From contig JAFVAQ010000005.1 of assembly GCA_017480495.1 (NCBI GenBank), positions 1 to 64,000 on the forward strand: DNA of 64,000 nt, read 5' to 3'. The number at the start of each line of letters is the position of its first letter. Positions within the stretch are counted from its first letter, which is position 1. This document shows, piece after piece, positions 19,114-28,026 of this stretch. Below the pieces are notes generated by a model, which worked only from the letters and a program-made list of their open reading frames with translations, did not search any database and had not been told where the DNA came from. Source of the stretch: Eubacterium sp. (GTDB lineage: Bacteria; Bacillota; Clostridia; Lachnospirales; Lachnospiraceae). Made by a program: the position numbers and the translations under genes.

Positions 19114-20367
19114 ATGGCAGACATTTTCTACATTGGTATGGACCTGTGTTCGGATTTTACACAGTTGTCCTTCTACAATGATATAAAGCGTGAACCGGAA
19201 TCAGTCAGCCAGCTGAACAATAAGGAAACATACCTCATGCCAAATATCCTGTTCTACAGTACTGATACTGAGCATTGGTATGTTGGTGGAGAAGCATCAG
19301 AAGCTAGATTCAGCGAGAATGGTACCGTGGTTGATGGAATCTTCGAGAATCTAAATAGTGATGAAGTCGTAACTGTAGCTGGAAAAGAATATAGCTATCA
19401 GGAACTCTTCATGATGATGGTCAAGCTTCATATAGATTCATTTCTATATAGATATGAGGCGGCAGAGGTTAGAAAGCTCGTAATTTCAGTGGATGACTAT
19501 AACCCGCTTATATTCCAGCTTCTCAGCAAATTGTACCTAGACATGGGCATTGATAAAGAGAACATCGAGATCACATCACACCTGGACAGCGGACTGTATT
19601 ACATATTCAACCAGCCTTCAGAGCTTTGGAATAATAGCGTGGCGCTATATGATTATAGCGCGGACGGCCTTAATTATTATAGAATAGACATTTCCAAGAA
19701 CAAGGATCCTAAAACTATAAATGTTATCCATGAAGACTACACACAGCAGATGTCCCTGTCGAAGTTCGGAAATGATACCTACCAGATGGATGTGGAATTT
19801 GCGAAGATAGCTGAGTACGAAGGCAAGAAAGCCTATATATCTGCGGTATTTCTTACGGGAGTCGGTTTCTCCAACAAGTGGATGAAGAAGTCAACAAATG
19901 TTCTGTGCCAGGGAAGACGAGTCTTCGTAGGACAGAATATATATACGAAGGGTGCTTGCTACAGAGCGGTCGGCGGAGAATACATGGCCTTCTATGAAGA
20001 CTTCTTCGTAGAAACCAAGGAGAACGTTCTTGCAGATATTGGTATCACACTTGATGACGAGAAGGATACGTTTGTTCTTATCGTTTCAGGCGGTAAGCAG
20101 TGGTACAATACTCACGGCCAGTTAAATGTAATACTTGATGATACTGACAATATCACTATCATCTATATTAACCACAAAACGGGTGAGGAGAAGAGAGAAA
20201 CCGTTAGAATTCATGGCCTTCCAAAGCGTCCAAATAAGACTACAAAGGTCAGCCTCGAGGTCGAGTTTGACAGTCCTAAAGAGGGAGCGGTCATTATCAG
20301 AGACCTGGGATTCGGTAAGCTCTATCCAACTACAAACAAAATATATAGAAAGGAGTTCATAATCTAA
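19114..20367 (+). CDS. DUF5716-like protein with degenerate Hsp70/actin fold
   Basis: The 417-aa product resembles a family I know as DUF5716. Its pattern recalls an Hsp70/actin ATPase: FYIGMDLCSDFTQLSFYND at the start sits where Hsp70 has its first phosphate loop, VALYDYSADGLNYYRID (about 175-191) where the second occurs, and VFLTGVGFSNKWMKKS (about 248-263) where the adenosine motif occurs. The usual glycines of these loops are partly missing, so ATP hydrolysis is doubtful. The last 100 residues look beta-rich and end in IRDLGFGKLYPTTNKIYRKE, which may parallel a substrate-binding part. It lies 32 bp after the solenoid gene, with AGAAGGGAG before its ATG, and overlaps the next gene by one base. 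The fold assignment is inference by eye. Confidence 0.65.
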   Translation: MADIFYIGMDLCSDFTQLSFYNDIKREPESVSQLNNKETYLMPNILFYSTDTEHWYVGGEASEARFSENGTVVDGIFENLNSDEVVTVAGKEYSYQELFMMMVKLHIDSFLYRYEAAEVRKLVISVDDYNPLIFQLLSKLYLDMGIDKENIEITSHLDSGLYYIFNQPSELWNNSVALYDYSADGLNYYRIDISKNKDPKTINVIHEDYTQQMSLSKFGNDTYQMDVEFAKIAEYEGKKAYISAVFLTGVGFSNKWMKKSTNVLCQGRRVFVGQNIYTKGACYRAVGGEYMAFYEDFFVETKENVLADIGITLDDEKDTFVLIVSGGKQWYNTHGQLNVILDDTDNITIIYINHKTGEEKRETVRIHGLPKRPNKTTKVSLEVEFDSPKEGAVIIRDLGFGKLYPTTNKIYRKEFII

Positions 20368-21200
20368 TGTCACAACTCATATTATGTACAACCAAAACTG
20401 CAGAAACTCCTTTCACCTTCCTCAACACAAAGGTTGAGATATATACATATGAGGAGTTATGCTTCTATATCTATAACAATACTGTTCTAATAAGTAAGTC
20501 AGCACTTTCAGAGAAGCTGTTCGACTGGATCAGAGATGAACTTGGAATGGAGGATCTGGCGGATAGACTCGTCGGTCTTATGAATAAGACGGCATATGCG
20601 CAGGACCTTCTGATAGAGATACTGAGTGCAGGCGACTATTACAGCGTTGACGAGATAAAGTCTTACACAGAAGCATGGCAGAAATATCGTAAGCTCGATA
20701 AGCTCCAGAAGGCAAAGCTTAAAGCGGATGGATATCTGGCGTATAGAAGATATATCAAGGCGGCTACCTTCTATGATGATATGATTCAGGAGACAGACGA
20801 AACTACAGATCCTGTCTTCCTAGGAAATATATATCATAACAGAGCAGTTGCGGCGGCCAACAACATGGATCTTGATGATGCTAAGTCCTTCTTCCTGAAG
20901 GCGTATGAGCTGAATAACAATCCTGATTCGCTTAGAAGCTACTTCTATATAGTAGCTATAACAGGAGATACAGCCTCCCTTAGAACAGAGATTCGTCACA
21001 TGGGACTCGAGGATGAGTACCTGGAGGAAATCATGACAGAAATCGGAGATTCTAAGGATGATGTCCGTGAAATGACCATCTTCGCGATGCTGCAAAGAGC
21101 AGCCTACAACAAGATGAATAAGGACATGGCTGACTATGACAAACGTATGGATATCATTCTTAGTGAACTCAAGGATGATTTCCGTGAACAGGCTATATAA
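20367..21200 (+). CDS. TPR-like helical protein, third gene of the operon
   Basis: This 277-aa protein is mostly helical. Residues 130-210 contain a TPR-like pair: AYRRYIKAATFYDDMIQETD and LGNIYHNRAVAAANNMDLDDAKSFFLKAYELN. The first 100 residues form a separate alpha/beta or helical region that I do not recognise. It starts in a TAATG overlap with the DUF5716-like gene, which indicates tight translational coupling and probably a shared complex. No signal peptide is seen. The function is unknown; a role as an adaptor in the same complex as its two neighbours is inferred only from position. Confidence 0.7.
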   Translation: MSQLILCTTKTAETPFTFLNTKVEIYTYEELCFYIYNNTVLISKSALSEKLFDWIRDELGMEDLADRLVGLMNKTAYAQDLLIEILSAGDYYSVDEIKSYTEAWQKYRKLDKLQKAKLKADGYLAYRRYIKAATFYDDMIQETDETTDPVFLGNIYHNRAVAAANNMDLDDAKSFFLKAYELNNNPDSLRSYFYIVAITGDTASLRTEIRHMGLEDEYLEEIMTEIGDSKDDVREMTIFAMLQRAAYNKMNKDMADYDKRMDIILSELKDDFREQAI

Positions 21201-21206
21201 TGTAAG

Positions 21207-21420
21207 GTACTTCATGGCTGGAACATGCCTTACAAACGGTAGCGGAGAATCACTTGCTGAGAGCGAGTCCGGAGGTGCCGGGTTGCGCAGCGACGTAGCA
21301 AGTGCTTAATATAAGAAAGAACTTCATCGTCGACGGTGCAAGAGGCACCTGGAAAGGACGACGCTCGAAGCTTAGTGGCTCGGAGCGTGTTTGGAAGGCG
21401 TGCTTTCAGACATGAAGTAC
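21207..21420. repeat. Long structured intergenic element before valS
   Basis: A long basal stem is formed by GTACTTCATGGCTG (from 21207) and the complementary CAGACATGAAGTAC (to 21420), extended by ATGCCTT and AAGGCGT. Inside are CACTTGCT/AGCAAGTG (about 21251-21304), GTGC-aagag-GCAC and ACGCTC/GAGCGT. The interior is GC-rich, unlike its surroundings. It does not show the T-box hallmark sequence, so it is not read as a T-box leader of valS. It could be a structured RNA or repeat element like those at 1-175 and 32024-32135. No coding sequence was found in it. Confidence 0.55.
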
Positions 21421-21448
21421 ATAAATAAAATAGAAGAGGAAAAACAGA

Positions 21449-24106
21449 ATGAGTAAGGAACTAGAGAAGAACTACAGCCCTGAACAGATTGAGGGCAGAC
21501 TATATAGAAAGTGGGTAGATAATGGCTACTTCCATGCAGAAGTAGATCGCAGCAAAAAACCATTTACTATCGTTATGCCACCTCCAAATATCACTGGCCA
21601 GCTCCACATGGGCCATGCACTGGATAATACTATGCAGGATATCCTCATTCGTATGAAGAGAATGCAGGGATATAATGCTCTGTGGCAGCCAGGTACTGAC
21701 CACGCGGCTATTTCCACAGAGGTAAGAATCATTAACACTCTCAAGGAACAGGGGATTGACAAAGAAGATCTTGGAAGAGAAGGCTTCCTGAAGAAAGCAT
21801 GGGAGTGGCGTGAAGAGTACGGTGGACGTATCGTTAACCAGCTGAAGAGACTTGGCTCATCTGCAGACTGGGACCGTGAACGTTTCACTATGGATGAAGG
21901 CAACAACAAAGCCGTTAATACTGTATTCAAGAAGCTCTATGATAAGGGCTGGATTTATAAGGGATCTCGTATAGTTAACTGGTGCCCAGTTTGTCAGACA
22001 TCTATTTCAGATGCTGAGGTTGAGCATGAGGAGCAGGAAGGACATTTCTGGCATATCAATTATCCTGTAGTTGGAGAAGAGGGACGTTTTGTTGAGATAG
22101 CTACTACACGTCCAGAGACTCTGCTCGGTGATACAGCTGTTGCTGTTAATCCAGAGGATGAGAGATATGCTGATATCGTTGGTAAGACTCTGCTTCTTCC
22201 ACTTGTTAATAGAGAGATACCAGTTATCGCTGACTCTTATGTAGATAAGGAGTTCGGAACCGGCTGTGTTAAGATTACACCTGCTCATGACCCTAACGAT
22301 TTCGAGGTTGGTAAGCGTCATGACCTTGAAGAAATAAATATAATGAATGACGATGCTACTATCAACTGTCCAGGAACTCGTTATGACGGAATGGAAAGAT
22401 ATGAGGCTCGTAAGGCTGTACTTGAGGACTTGGAAGCTCAGGGTCTTCTGGTTAAGACAGTTCCTCATACACATATGGTTGGTACACATGATAGATGTGG
22501 TACTACAGTAGAACCACTTGTAAAACCTCAGTGGTTCGTAAAGATGAGCGATATGGCTATCCCTGCTAGAAAGGCAGTTGAAGAGGGCAAGATTCGCCTT
22601 GTTCCAGAAAGAATGAATAAGACTTACTATAACTGGCTGGATAATATCCGTGACTGGTGTATATCAAGACAGCTGTGGTGGGGACATAGAATACCAGCAT
22701 GGTATTGCCAGGATTGTGGCGAGACTATCGTAGAGATGGAAGAGCCATGTGCTTGTCCTAAGTGTCAGAGCAAGAATCTGAAGAGAGACGAGGATACCCT
22801 TGATACATGGTTCTCTTCAGCATTATGGCCATTTTCAACCGTTGGCTGGCCAGACACAGAATCAGAAGACTTCAAGTACTTCTTCCCAACAGACGTACTT
22901 GTTACAGGATATGACATTATATTCTTCTGGGTTATCAGAATGATCTTCTCATCTCTTGAGCAGACAGGAGAGATTCCTTTCCATACAGTTCTGTTCCATG
23001 GTCTTATAAGAGATGATCAGGGACGTAAGATGAGTAAGTCCCTTGGAAATGGAATTGACCCACTTGAAGTAATTGATAAGTACGGAGCAGATGCTCTTAG
23101 ATTCACCGTTATTACAGGAAATGCCCCTGGTAACGATATGAGATTCTACTGGGAAAGAGTAGAGGCAAGCCGTAACTTCGCTAATAAGATTTGGAATGCT
23201 TCCAGATTCATTATGATGAATATGGAGAATGCTGGCATTTCAGATGAAGAGATCGCAAAGGTTACTCTAGACGACCTTACAATGGCAGATAAGTGGATAG
23301 TTGCAAAGGCTAACCAGTTAGTTCGTGACGTAACAGATAATATGGAGAAGTACGAGCTCGGTGTTGCTGCAGATAAGATCCATAACTTCCTTTGGGATGA
23401 GTTCTGTGATTGGTATATCGAAATGGTTAAGCCTAGACTTTGGGCTGAAGATGATTCTACAAAGGCAGCCGCTCTTTGGACTCTTAAAGAGGTACTTACT
23501 ATAGGTCTTAAGCTACTTCATCCTTACATGCCATTCGTTACAGAAGAGATTTATTGTACACTTACAGAGGATGAGTCAATAATGATATCTCCATGGCCAG
23601 TTGCAGAGGAGGCTAGAGACTTCAAGGTAGAGGCTGAAAATGTTGATATCATTAAGGATGCAGTACGTGCTATTAGAACAGTAAGAACTGATATGAATGT
23701 TCCACCTTCAAAGAAGGCAGCAGTATATGTTGTTTCTGACAAGGAAGAAGTTCGTAAGATATTTGAAGACAGCCGTGTATTCTTTGGAACACTTGGATAT
23801 GCGAGTGAGGTAATGGTTCAGTCAGACAAGACAGGTATTGATGATGACGCAGTTTCTGCAGTTATTCATAACGCAGTTATCTATATACCATTTGCAGAGC
23901 TTGTAGATGTTGAGAAGGAACTCGAGAGACTAAACAAAGAGAAGGCTCGTCTCGAAGGAGAGATAAAGCGTGGTGAAGGCATGCTATCTAATCCAAACTT
24001 TGTAAACAAGGCTCCTGAGGCAAAGGTTAATGCTGAGAAAGAGAAACTGGCTAAGTACAAAGAGACCTATGCTCAGGTATGTGAAAGAATCGATTCTTTA
24101 AAATAG
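21449..24106 (+). CDS. valS: Valine-tRNA ligase
   Basis: ValRS charges tRNA-Val and edits mischarged threonine. The 885-aa class I synthetase has the HIGH-type motif PPPNITGQLHMGHALDNT (about 46-63), the KMSKS motif RKMSKSLGNGIDPLE (about 528-542), a CP1 editing domain with TTRPETLLGDTAV, a zinc-like segment CQDCGETIVEM with CACPKC, and a C-terminal coiled-coil arm (about 820-885, EKELERLNKEKARLEGEI). GAAGAGGAAAAA lies before the ATG. Length and motifs fit well. It is preceded by the structured intergenic element and follows the DUF5717 operon, probably as its own unit. Confidence 0.97.
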   Translation: MSKELEKNYSPEQIEGRLYRKWVDNGYFHAEVDRSKKPFTIVMPPPNITGQLHMGHALDNTMQDILIRMKRMQGYNALWQPGTDHAAISTEVRIINTLKEQGIDKEDLGREGFLKKAWEWREEYGGRIVNQLKRLGSSADWDRERFTMDEGNNKAVNTVFKKLYDKGWIYKGSRIVNWCPVCQTSISDAEVEHEEQEGHFWHINYPVVGEEGRFVEIATTRPETLLGDTAVAVNPEDERYADIVGKTLLLPLVNREIPVIADSYVDKEFGTGCVKITPAHDPNDFEVGKRHDLEEINIMNDDATINCPGTRYDGMERYEARKAVLEDLEAQGLLVKTVPHTHMVGTHDRCGTTVEPLVKPQWFVKMSDMAIPARKAVEEGKIRLVPERMNKTYYNWLDNIRDWCISRQLWWGHRIPAWYCQDCGETIVEMEEPCACPKCQSKNLKRDEDTLDTWFSSALWPFSTVGWPDTESEDFKYFFPTDVLVTGYDIIFFWVIRMIFSSLEQTGEIPFHTVLFHGLIRDDQGRKMSKSLGNGIDPLEVIDKYGADALRFTVITGNAPGNDMRFYWERVEASRNFANKIWNASRFIMMNMENAGISDEEIAKVTLDDLTMADKWIVAKANQLVRDVTDNMEKYELGVAADKIHNFLWDEFCDWYIEMVKPRLWAEDDSTKAAALWTLKEVLTIGLKLLHPYMPFVTEEIYCTLTEDESIMISPWPVAEEARDFKVEAENVDIIKDAVRAIRTVRTDMNVPPSKKAAVYVVSDKEEVRKIFEDSRVFFGTLGYASEVMVQSDKTGIDDDAVSAVIHNAVIYIPFAELVDVEKELERLNKEKARLEGEIKRGEGMLSNPNFVNKAPEAKVNAEKEKLAKYKETYAQVCERIDSLK

Positions 24107-24139
24107 TTGGTGCATATACAGGGAGACTATTAAAAAAGT

Positions 24140-26200
24140 ATGAAAAATGAGAAGAAACTCAAGAATAGAATAAAACTCGTGATTGTTACGCCTGTCATTC
24201 TGGCACTTTTCCTTACGGCGCTGTCCATTTATAAAAATGGACTAGAAACCAAGATGGGACTTGTCAGTGTCGGAATACTGGCAATATATCTACTTATTAC
24301 GATCATTCTATATTTTAGAACAACTCCATATATTGAATCTGTTCTTGTAGAGTATTCTCTGGAACAGGGAAAGATTCAGAAGGAACTTCTTCATGAGCTG
24401 GAGGTTCCATATGCAATACTGGATCTATCAGGTCACATTATGTGGGCAAACAACATGTTCCATGATACAGTTGGCGTTTCTCATAATAAGCGTATCCGTA
24501 AAACTGTAGATGCTTATTTCCCTGAAATAGTACCAGAACTGATAGATGGTTCAGATAGTATAGAAATTAATATTGAACATGACGATAGAATGTATAAGGT
24601 TTCTATCAAGAGAATAGATATGTCCAAGGTTTTCGACGAGGATAGAGAAGAGACTAAGGATGATGATATAGTTCTTGCTATGTATCTTTTCGATGAGACA
24701 GAGCTGAGACGTCTGGAACAGGAATCGGTAGATCAGAAGCTCTATGCCGGACTCCTATATCTCGATAACTATGATGAGGTTATGGATGACCTTGAGGATA
24801 TCAAGCATTCTATTCTGACGGCGCTGGTTGAGCGTAAGATAAATATGTATCTATCGAATATAGATGCCATCGTAAAGCATATTGAAAATGATAAATATTT
24901 CTTCGTATTTAAGCAGAAATATATGCAGACTCTGAGGGATGATAAGTTCTCCATCCTGGATGATGTGAAGAACATAAATGTAGGAAACCAGATAGCCATG
25001 ACACTTAGTATAGGTATAGGTTTTGATTCTGAGTCTCAGGATAATGGCTATATGACCGCCTATGAAAATGCCAGAGTAGCTATTGGTATGGCTATGGGCC
25101 GAGGCGGTGACCAGGCGGCCGTTAAGACGGGTGAGCAGGTTACCTACTATGGTGGAAAGAGCGCCGGAGTTGAGAAGACTACAAGAGTTAAGGCACGTGT
25201 TAAGGCTCAGGCCTTTGAAGAGCTTCTCATGAGTAAAGAGAAGGTTCTGATCATGGCACACAAGAGACCGGATGCTGATGCATTTGGTTCGGCGATTGGT
25301 ATTTACAGACTTGTAAGTAATATGAACAAGAAGGCCTATGTCGTAGTTAATGAAGTAACTGATGCGATTCGTCCACTGATGAATTCCTTTAAGGTTGGAA
25401 ATGCCTATGATGGTGTATTTCTAACAAGTACAGAGGCGGTTGCACAGGTAGATCAGAATACAGTAGTAGTTGTTTGCGATGTTAACAAGCCAAGCATGAC
25501 AGAGTGTGAGGAGCTACTGGAACTGGTTCCTACAGTCGTAGTATTTGATCACCATAGACAAACTGCTGAAGCTATTAAGGGCGCGACCTTATCGTATATC
25601 GAGCCATTTGCATCTTCAGCTTGTGAGATGATAGCTGAGATGTATCAATATATGTCGAAGGCACCTAAGCTTAAGCCTCAAGAGGCAGACGCAATGTATG
25701 CAGGAATACTGATAGATACAGACAATTTCCTGACAAAGACGGGCGTTAGAACATTTGAGGCGGCATCTTATCTGAGAAAGAGCGGTGCGGACGTCGTAAG
25801 AGTAAGAAAGATGTTCAGAAGCTCAATGACAGAGCTTAAGGAAAGAGCTCAGGGTATCAATAACGCAGAGGTTTATATGAACCGTTTTGCTATCTCATAT
25901 GTATATGACGACCCGGCATCACCGGATGCACCAACTGTTCCGGTTGCCAAGGCGGCAAATGAGCTGCTTAGTGCAGATAATATCGATGCTTCCTTTGTTG
26001 TTACAGAGGCGGAGGACGGAATCTTATATGTATCTGCAAGATCTATTGGTGATGTAAATGTGCAGATAGTTATGGAAAGATTTAATGGCGGAGGCCATTC
26101 AAATGTAGCAGGTACACAGCTGAAGGGTAAGAAGAAGGAAGAGTTCTTCGAGGAACTGAAGGCTGTATTAAAAGAAATGACGGAATCAGGAGAATTATAA
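24140..26200 (+). CDS. gdpP: Cyclic-di-AMP phosphodiesterase GdpP-like
   Basis: GdpP hydrolyses the second messenger c-di-AMP to pApA at the membrane. The 686-aa protein has two N-terminal membrane segments (about 10-30 and 38-55), a PAS-like domain (about 80-170), a degenerate GGDEF-like domain (about 175-315) without a complete GGDEF motif, and the catalytic DHH/DHHA1 region. The DHH part shows [19 protein letters not shown] (about 374-392), [10 protein letters not shown] and VVVFDHHRQ. The DHHA1 part ends with [21 protein letters not shown] lies 14 nt before the ATG. It overlaps rplI by one base (TAATG), which is the usual gdpP-rplI-dnaB order in Firmicutes. Confidence 0.94.
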   Translation: MKNEKKLKNRIKLVIVTPVILALFLTALSIYKNGLETKMGLVSVGILAIYLLITIILYFRTTPYIESVLVEYSLEQGKIQKELLHELEVPYAILDLSGHIMWANNMFHDTVGVSHNKRIRKTVDAYFPEIVPELIDGSDSIEINIEHDDRMYKVSIKRIDMSKVFDEDREETKDDDIVLAMYLFDETELRRLEQESVDQKLYAGLLYLDNYDEVMDDLEDIKHSILTALVERKINMYLSNIDAIVKHIENDKYFFVFKQKYMQTLRDDKFSILDDVKNINVGNQIAMTLSIGIGFDSESQDNGYMTAYENARVAIGMAMGRGGDQAAVKTGEQVTYYGGKSAGVEKTTRVKARVKAQAFEELLMSKEKVLIMAHKRPDADAFGSAIGIYRLVSNMNKKAYVVVNEVTDAIRPLMNSFKVGNAYDGVFLTSTEAVAQVDQNTVVVVCDVNKPSMTECEELLELVPTVVVFDHHRQTAEAIKGATLSYIEPFASSACEMIAEMYQYMSKAPKLKPQEADAMYAGILIDTDNFLTKTGVRTFEAASYLRKSGADVVRVRKMFRSSMTELKERAQGINNAEVYMNRFAISYVYDDPASPDAPTVPVAKAANELLSADNIDASFVVTEAEDGILYVSARSIGDVNVQIVMERFNGGGHSNVAGTQLKGKKKEEFFEELKAVLKEMTESGEL

Positions 26201-26649
26201 TGAAGGTTATATTATTACAGGATGTTAAATCCCTTGGTAAGAAGGGTGAAATAGTAGAAGTAAATCAGGGCTATGCTAGAAATTTTGTGCTTCCTAAGAA
26301 GCTCGGAGTTGAAGCTACACCAGAGAATCTCAACGATCTTAAGCTTAAGAATAAGAATGATGAGAAGGTGGCAGCGGAGAATCTAGCAGCAGCAGAGAAG
26401 CTTAGAGATGAACTGAAGGATAAGAAGGTTGTTACCAGTATGAAGGTTGGAGCAAATGGTAGAACATTTGGATCTGTTTCTTCTAAAGAGGTAGCGGAGC
26501 TGATCAAAGAGCAGCTGGGACTTGATGTAGATAAGAAGAAGATAGTTATGAAGGATCAGGTTAAGTCTCTTGGTGGTTATACTATAGGAATCAAGCTTCA
26601 TCCAAAGGTAACAGCTGAGATAATGTTAGATGTAGTAGAGGCAAAATAA
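26200..26649 (+). CDS. rplI: Ribosomal protein bL9
   Basis: The 149-aa protein has the standard bL9 length and start ([21 protein letters not shown]), an N-terminal RNA-binding domain, a long connecting helix (about 40-75) and a C-terminal domain with [16 protein letters not shown]. It binds 23S rRNA near the L1 stalk. Its ATG overlaps the gdpP stop and its stop directly touches the dnaB start, so gdpP-rplI-dnaB are translationally coupled. Confidence 0.97.
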   Translation: MKVILLQDVKSLGKKGEIVEVNQGYARNFVLPKKLGVEATPENLNDLKLKNKNDEKVAAENLAAAEKLRDELKDKKVVTSMKVGANGRTFGSVSSKEVAELIKEQLGLDVDKKKIVMKDQVKSLGGYTIGIKLHPKVTAEIMLDVVEAK

Positions 26650-28026
26650 ATGGCAGAGGAAAATGTAATAAAAAGATTACCTCCGCAAGACCTAAATGCT
26701 GAAAAAAGCGTAATAGGTTCAATGCTTATGGACAAGGATGCCATTTCTGAGGTTAGTGCGATTCTTTCGAAGGATGACTTCAGTAATGCGCAGTATGGTC
26801 TGATATATGAAGCTATTGTACGTTTATATGGAGAAGGTAAACCGGTTGATGAAATAGTTTTGGGAGAGAAACTCAGAGAACTGGGAGCTCCTGATAGTAT
26901 CAGCAATCTAGGATTTCTTGGGGAGATTCTTGCGGGAGCGGCTACAGCTGCCTTCGCAAAGGATTATGCAAATATTGTTAAAGATAAATCATATTTAAGA
27001 AAGATCATCAAGCTGGCAGACAAAATGATGGCAAATGCTTATGAAGGCAGAGAGTCAGTGGATGATATAATGGAGAAGTCTGAGACAGACATCTTCAATA
27101 TGATGCAGCAGAAGTCGGGTTCAAAGGATTTCGAACCGATAAATGTTGTTCTTTCGAATGTTATTTCAGAGATAGAAGCAGCGACTAGAAATAAGGGCAA
27201 GATAAATGGACTTAGGACGGGATTCAGAGATCTTGATAATCTTCTGACGGGTCTTCATGGAGGAGAGCTCCTTCTGGTTGCGGCTAGACCTGCGATGGGT
27301 AAAACAGCATTTGTGCTTAATATAGCTCATCACGTGGTACTTAAGGAGAAGACTCCGGTTGCTATCTTCTCTCTGGAAATGAGTAGCGAACAGCTCGTTA
27401 CAAGAATTGTGGCAGTAGACTCCATGGTAAATGCTAAATCTCTCAAAACAGGTGAGATAAATGATTCTGATCTGGCAAAGATAGTTGAGACAACTGATAA
27501 TATGTCAGACGCAGAGTTATACATAGATGATAATTCTTCTATTACTATAGGTGAACTTAGATCGAAGTGTAGAAAGCTGGCACAGACTAGAGGCCTAGGC
27601 CTGATAATCATCGATTATCTGCAGCTTATGAATTCTAGTCAGAAGGTTGAATCCAGACAGCTCTTTATTGCTGAGATATCTCGTGCCCTTAAGGGTCTTG
27701 CGAAGGAATTAAATGTTCCTGTAATCGCACTTTCTCAGCTGAATAGAGCAGTTGACTCACGACCTGATCATCGACCGGTGCTCGCAGACCTTAGAGAGTC
27801 TGGAGCTATCGAGCAGGATGCGGACGTAGTAATGTTCATTTATAGAGATGATTATTATAATCCAGACACCACGGAGAAGCCTGGTGTGGCTGAAATCATA
27901 GTTGCAAAGCAACGTAATGGTGCTACTGGAACTGTTGAACTGGCATGGATAGGTAAATATACCAAGTTTGCCAATATTAGTTATGAAGCTTCAGCAGCTT
28001 CTTCAGCAGCTCCTCATCAGTCATAG
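26650..28026 (+). CDS. dnaB: Replicative DNA helicase DnaB
   Basis: DnaB unwinds DNA at the replication fork. The 458-aa protein has the N-terminal DnaB domain (QDLNAEKSVIGSMLMDKDAI), the RecA-like core with Walker A ARPAMGKTAF (about 217-226), VAIFSLEMS, Walker B LGLIIIDYLQLM and the RESGAIEQDADVV segment. The start codon directly follows the rplI stop. The final codons (EASAASSAAPHQS) overlap the end of the opposite-strand CARF nuclease gene by 50 nt, so the two genes share their 3' ends tail to tail. The helicase core is complete. Confidence 0.97.
   Translation: MAEENVIKRLPPQDLNAEKSVIGSMLMDKDAISEVSAILSKDDFSNAQYGLIYEAIVRLYGEGKPVDEIVLGEKLRELGAPDSISNLGFLGEILAGAATAAFAKDYANIVKDKSYLRKIIKLADKMMANAYEGRESVDDIMEKSETDIFNMMQQKSGSKDFEPINVVLSNVISEIEAATRNKGKINGLRTGFRDLDNLLTGLHGGELLLVAARPAMGKTAFVLNIAHHVVLKEKTPVAIFSLEMSSEQLVTRIVAVDSMVNAKSLKTGEINDSDLAKIVETTDNMSDAELYIDDNSSITIGELRSKCRKLAQTRGLGLIIIDYLQLMNSSQKVESRQLFIAEISRALKGLAKELNVPVIALSQLNRAVDSRPDHRPVLADLRESGAIEQDADVVMFIYRDDYYNPDTTEKPGVAEIIVAKQRNGATGTVELAWIGKYTKFANISYEASAASSAAPHQS

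Noticed and set aside
21201..21448. T-box riboswitch upstream of valS
   Set aside because: The region is structured, but the conserved T-box sequence and a following antiterminator/terminator pair with a T run are absent.
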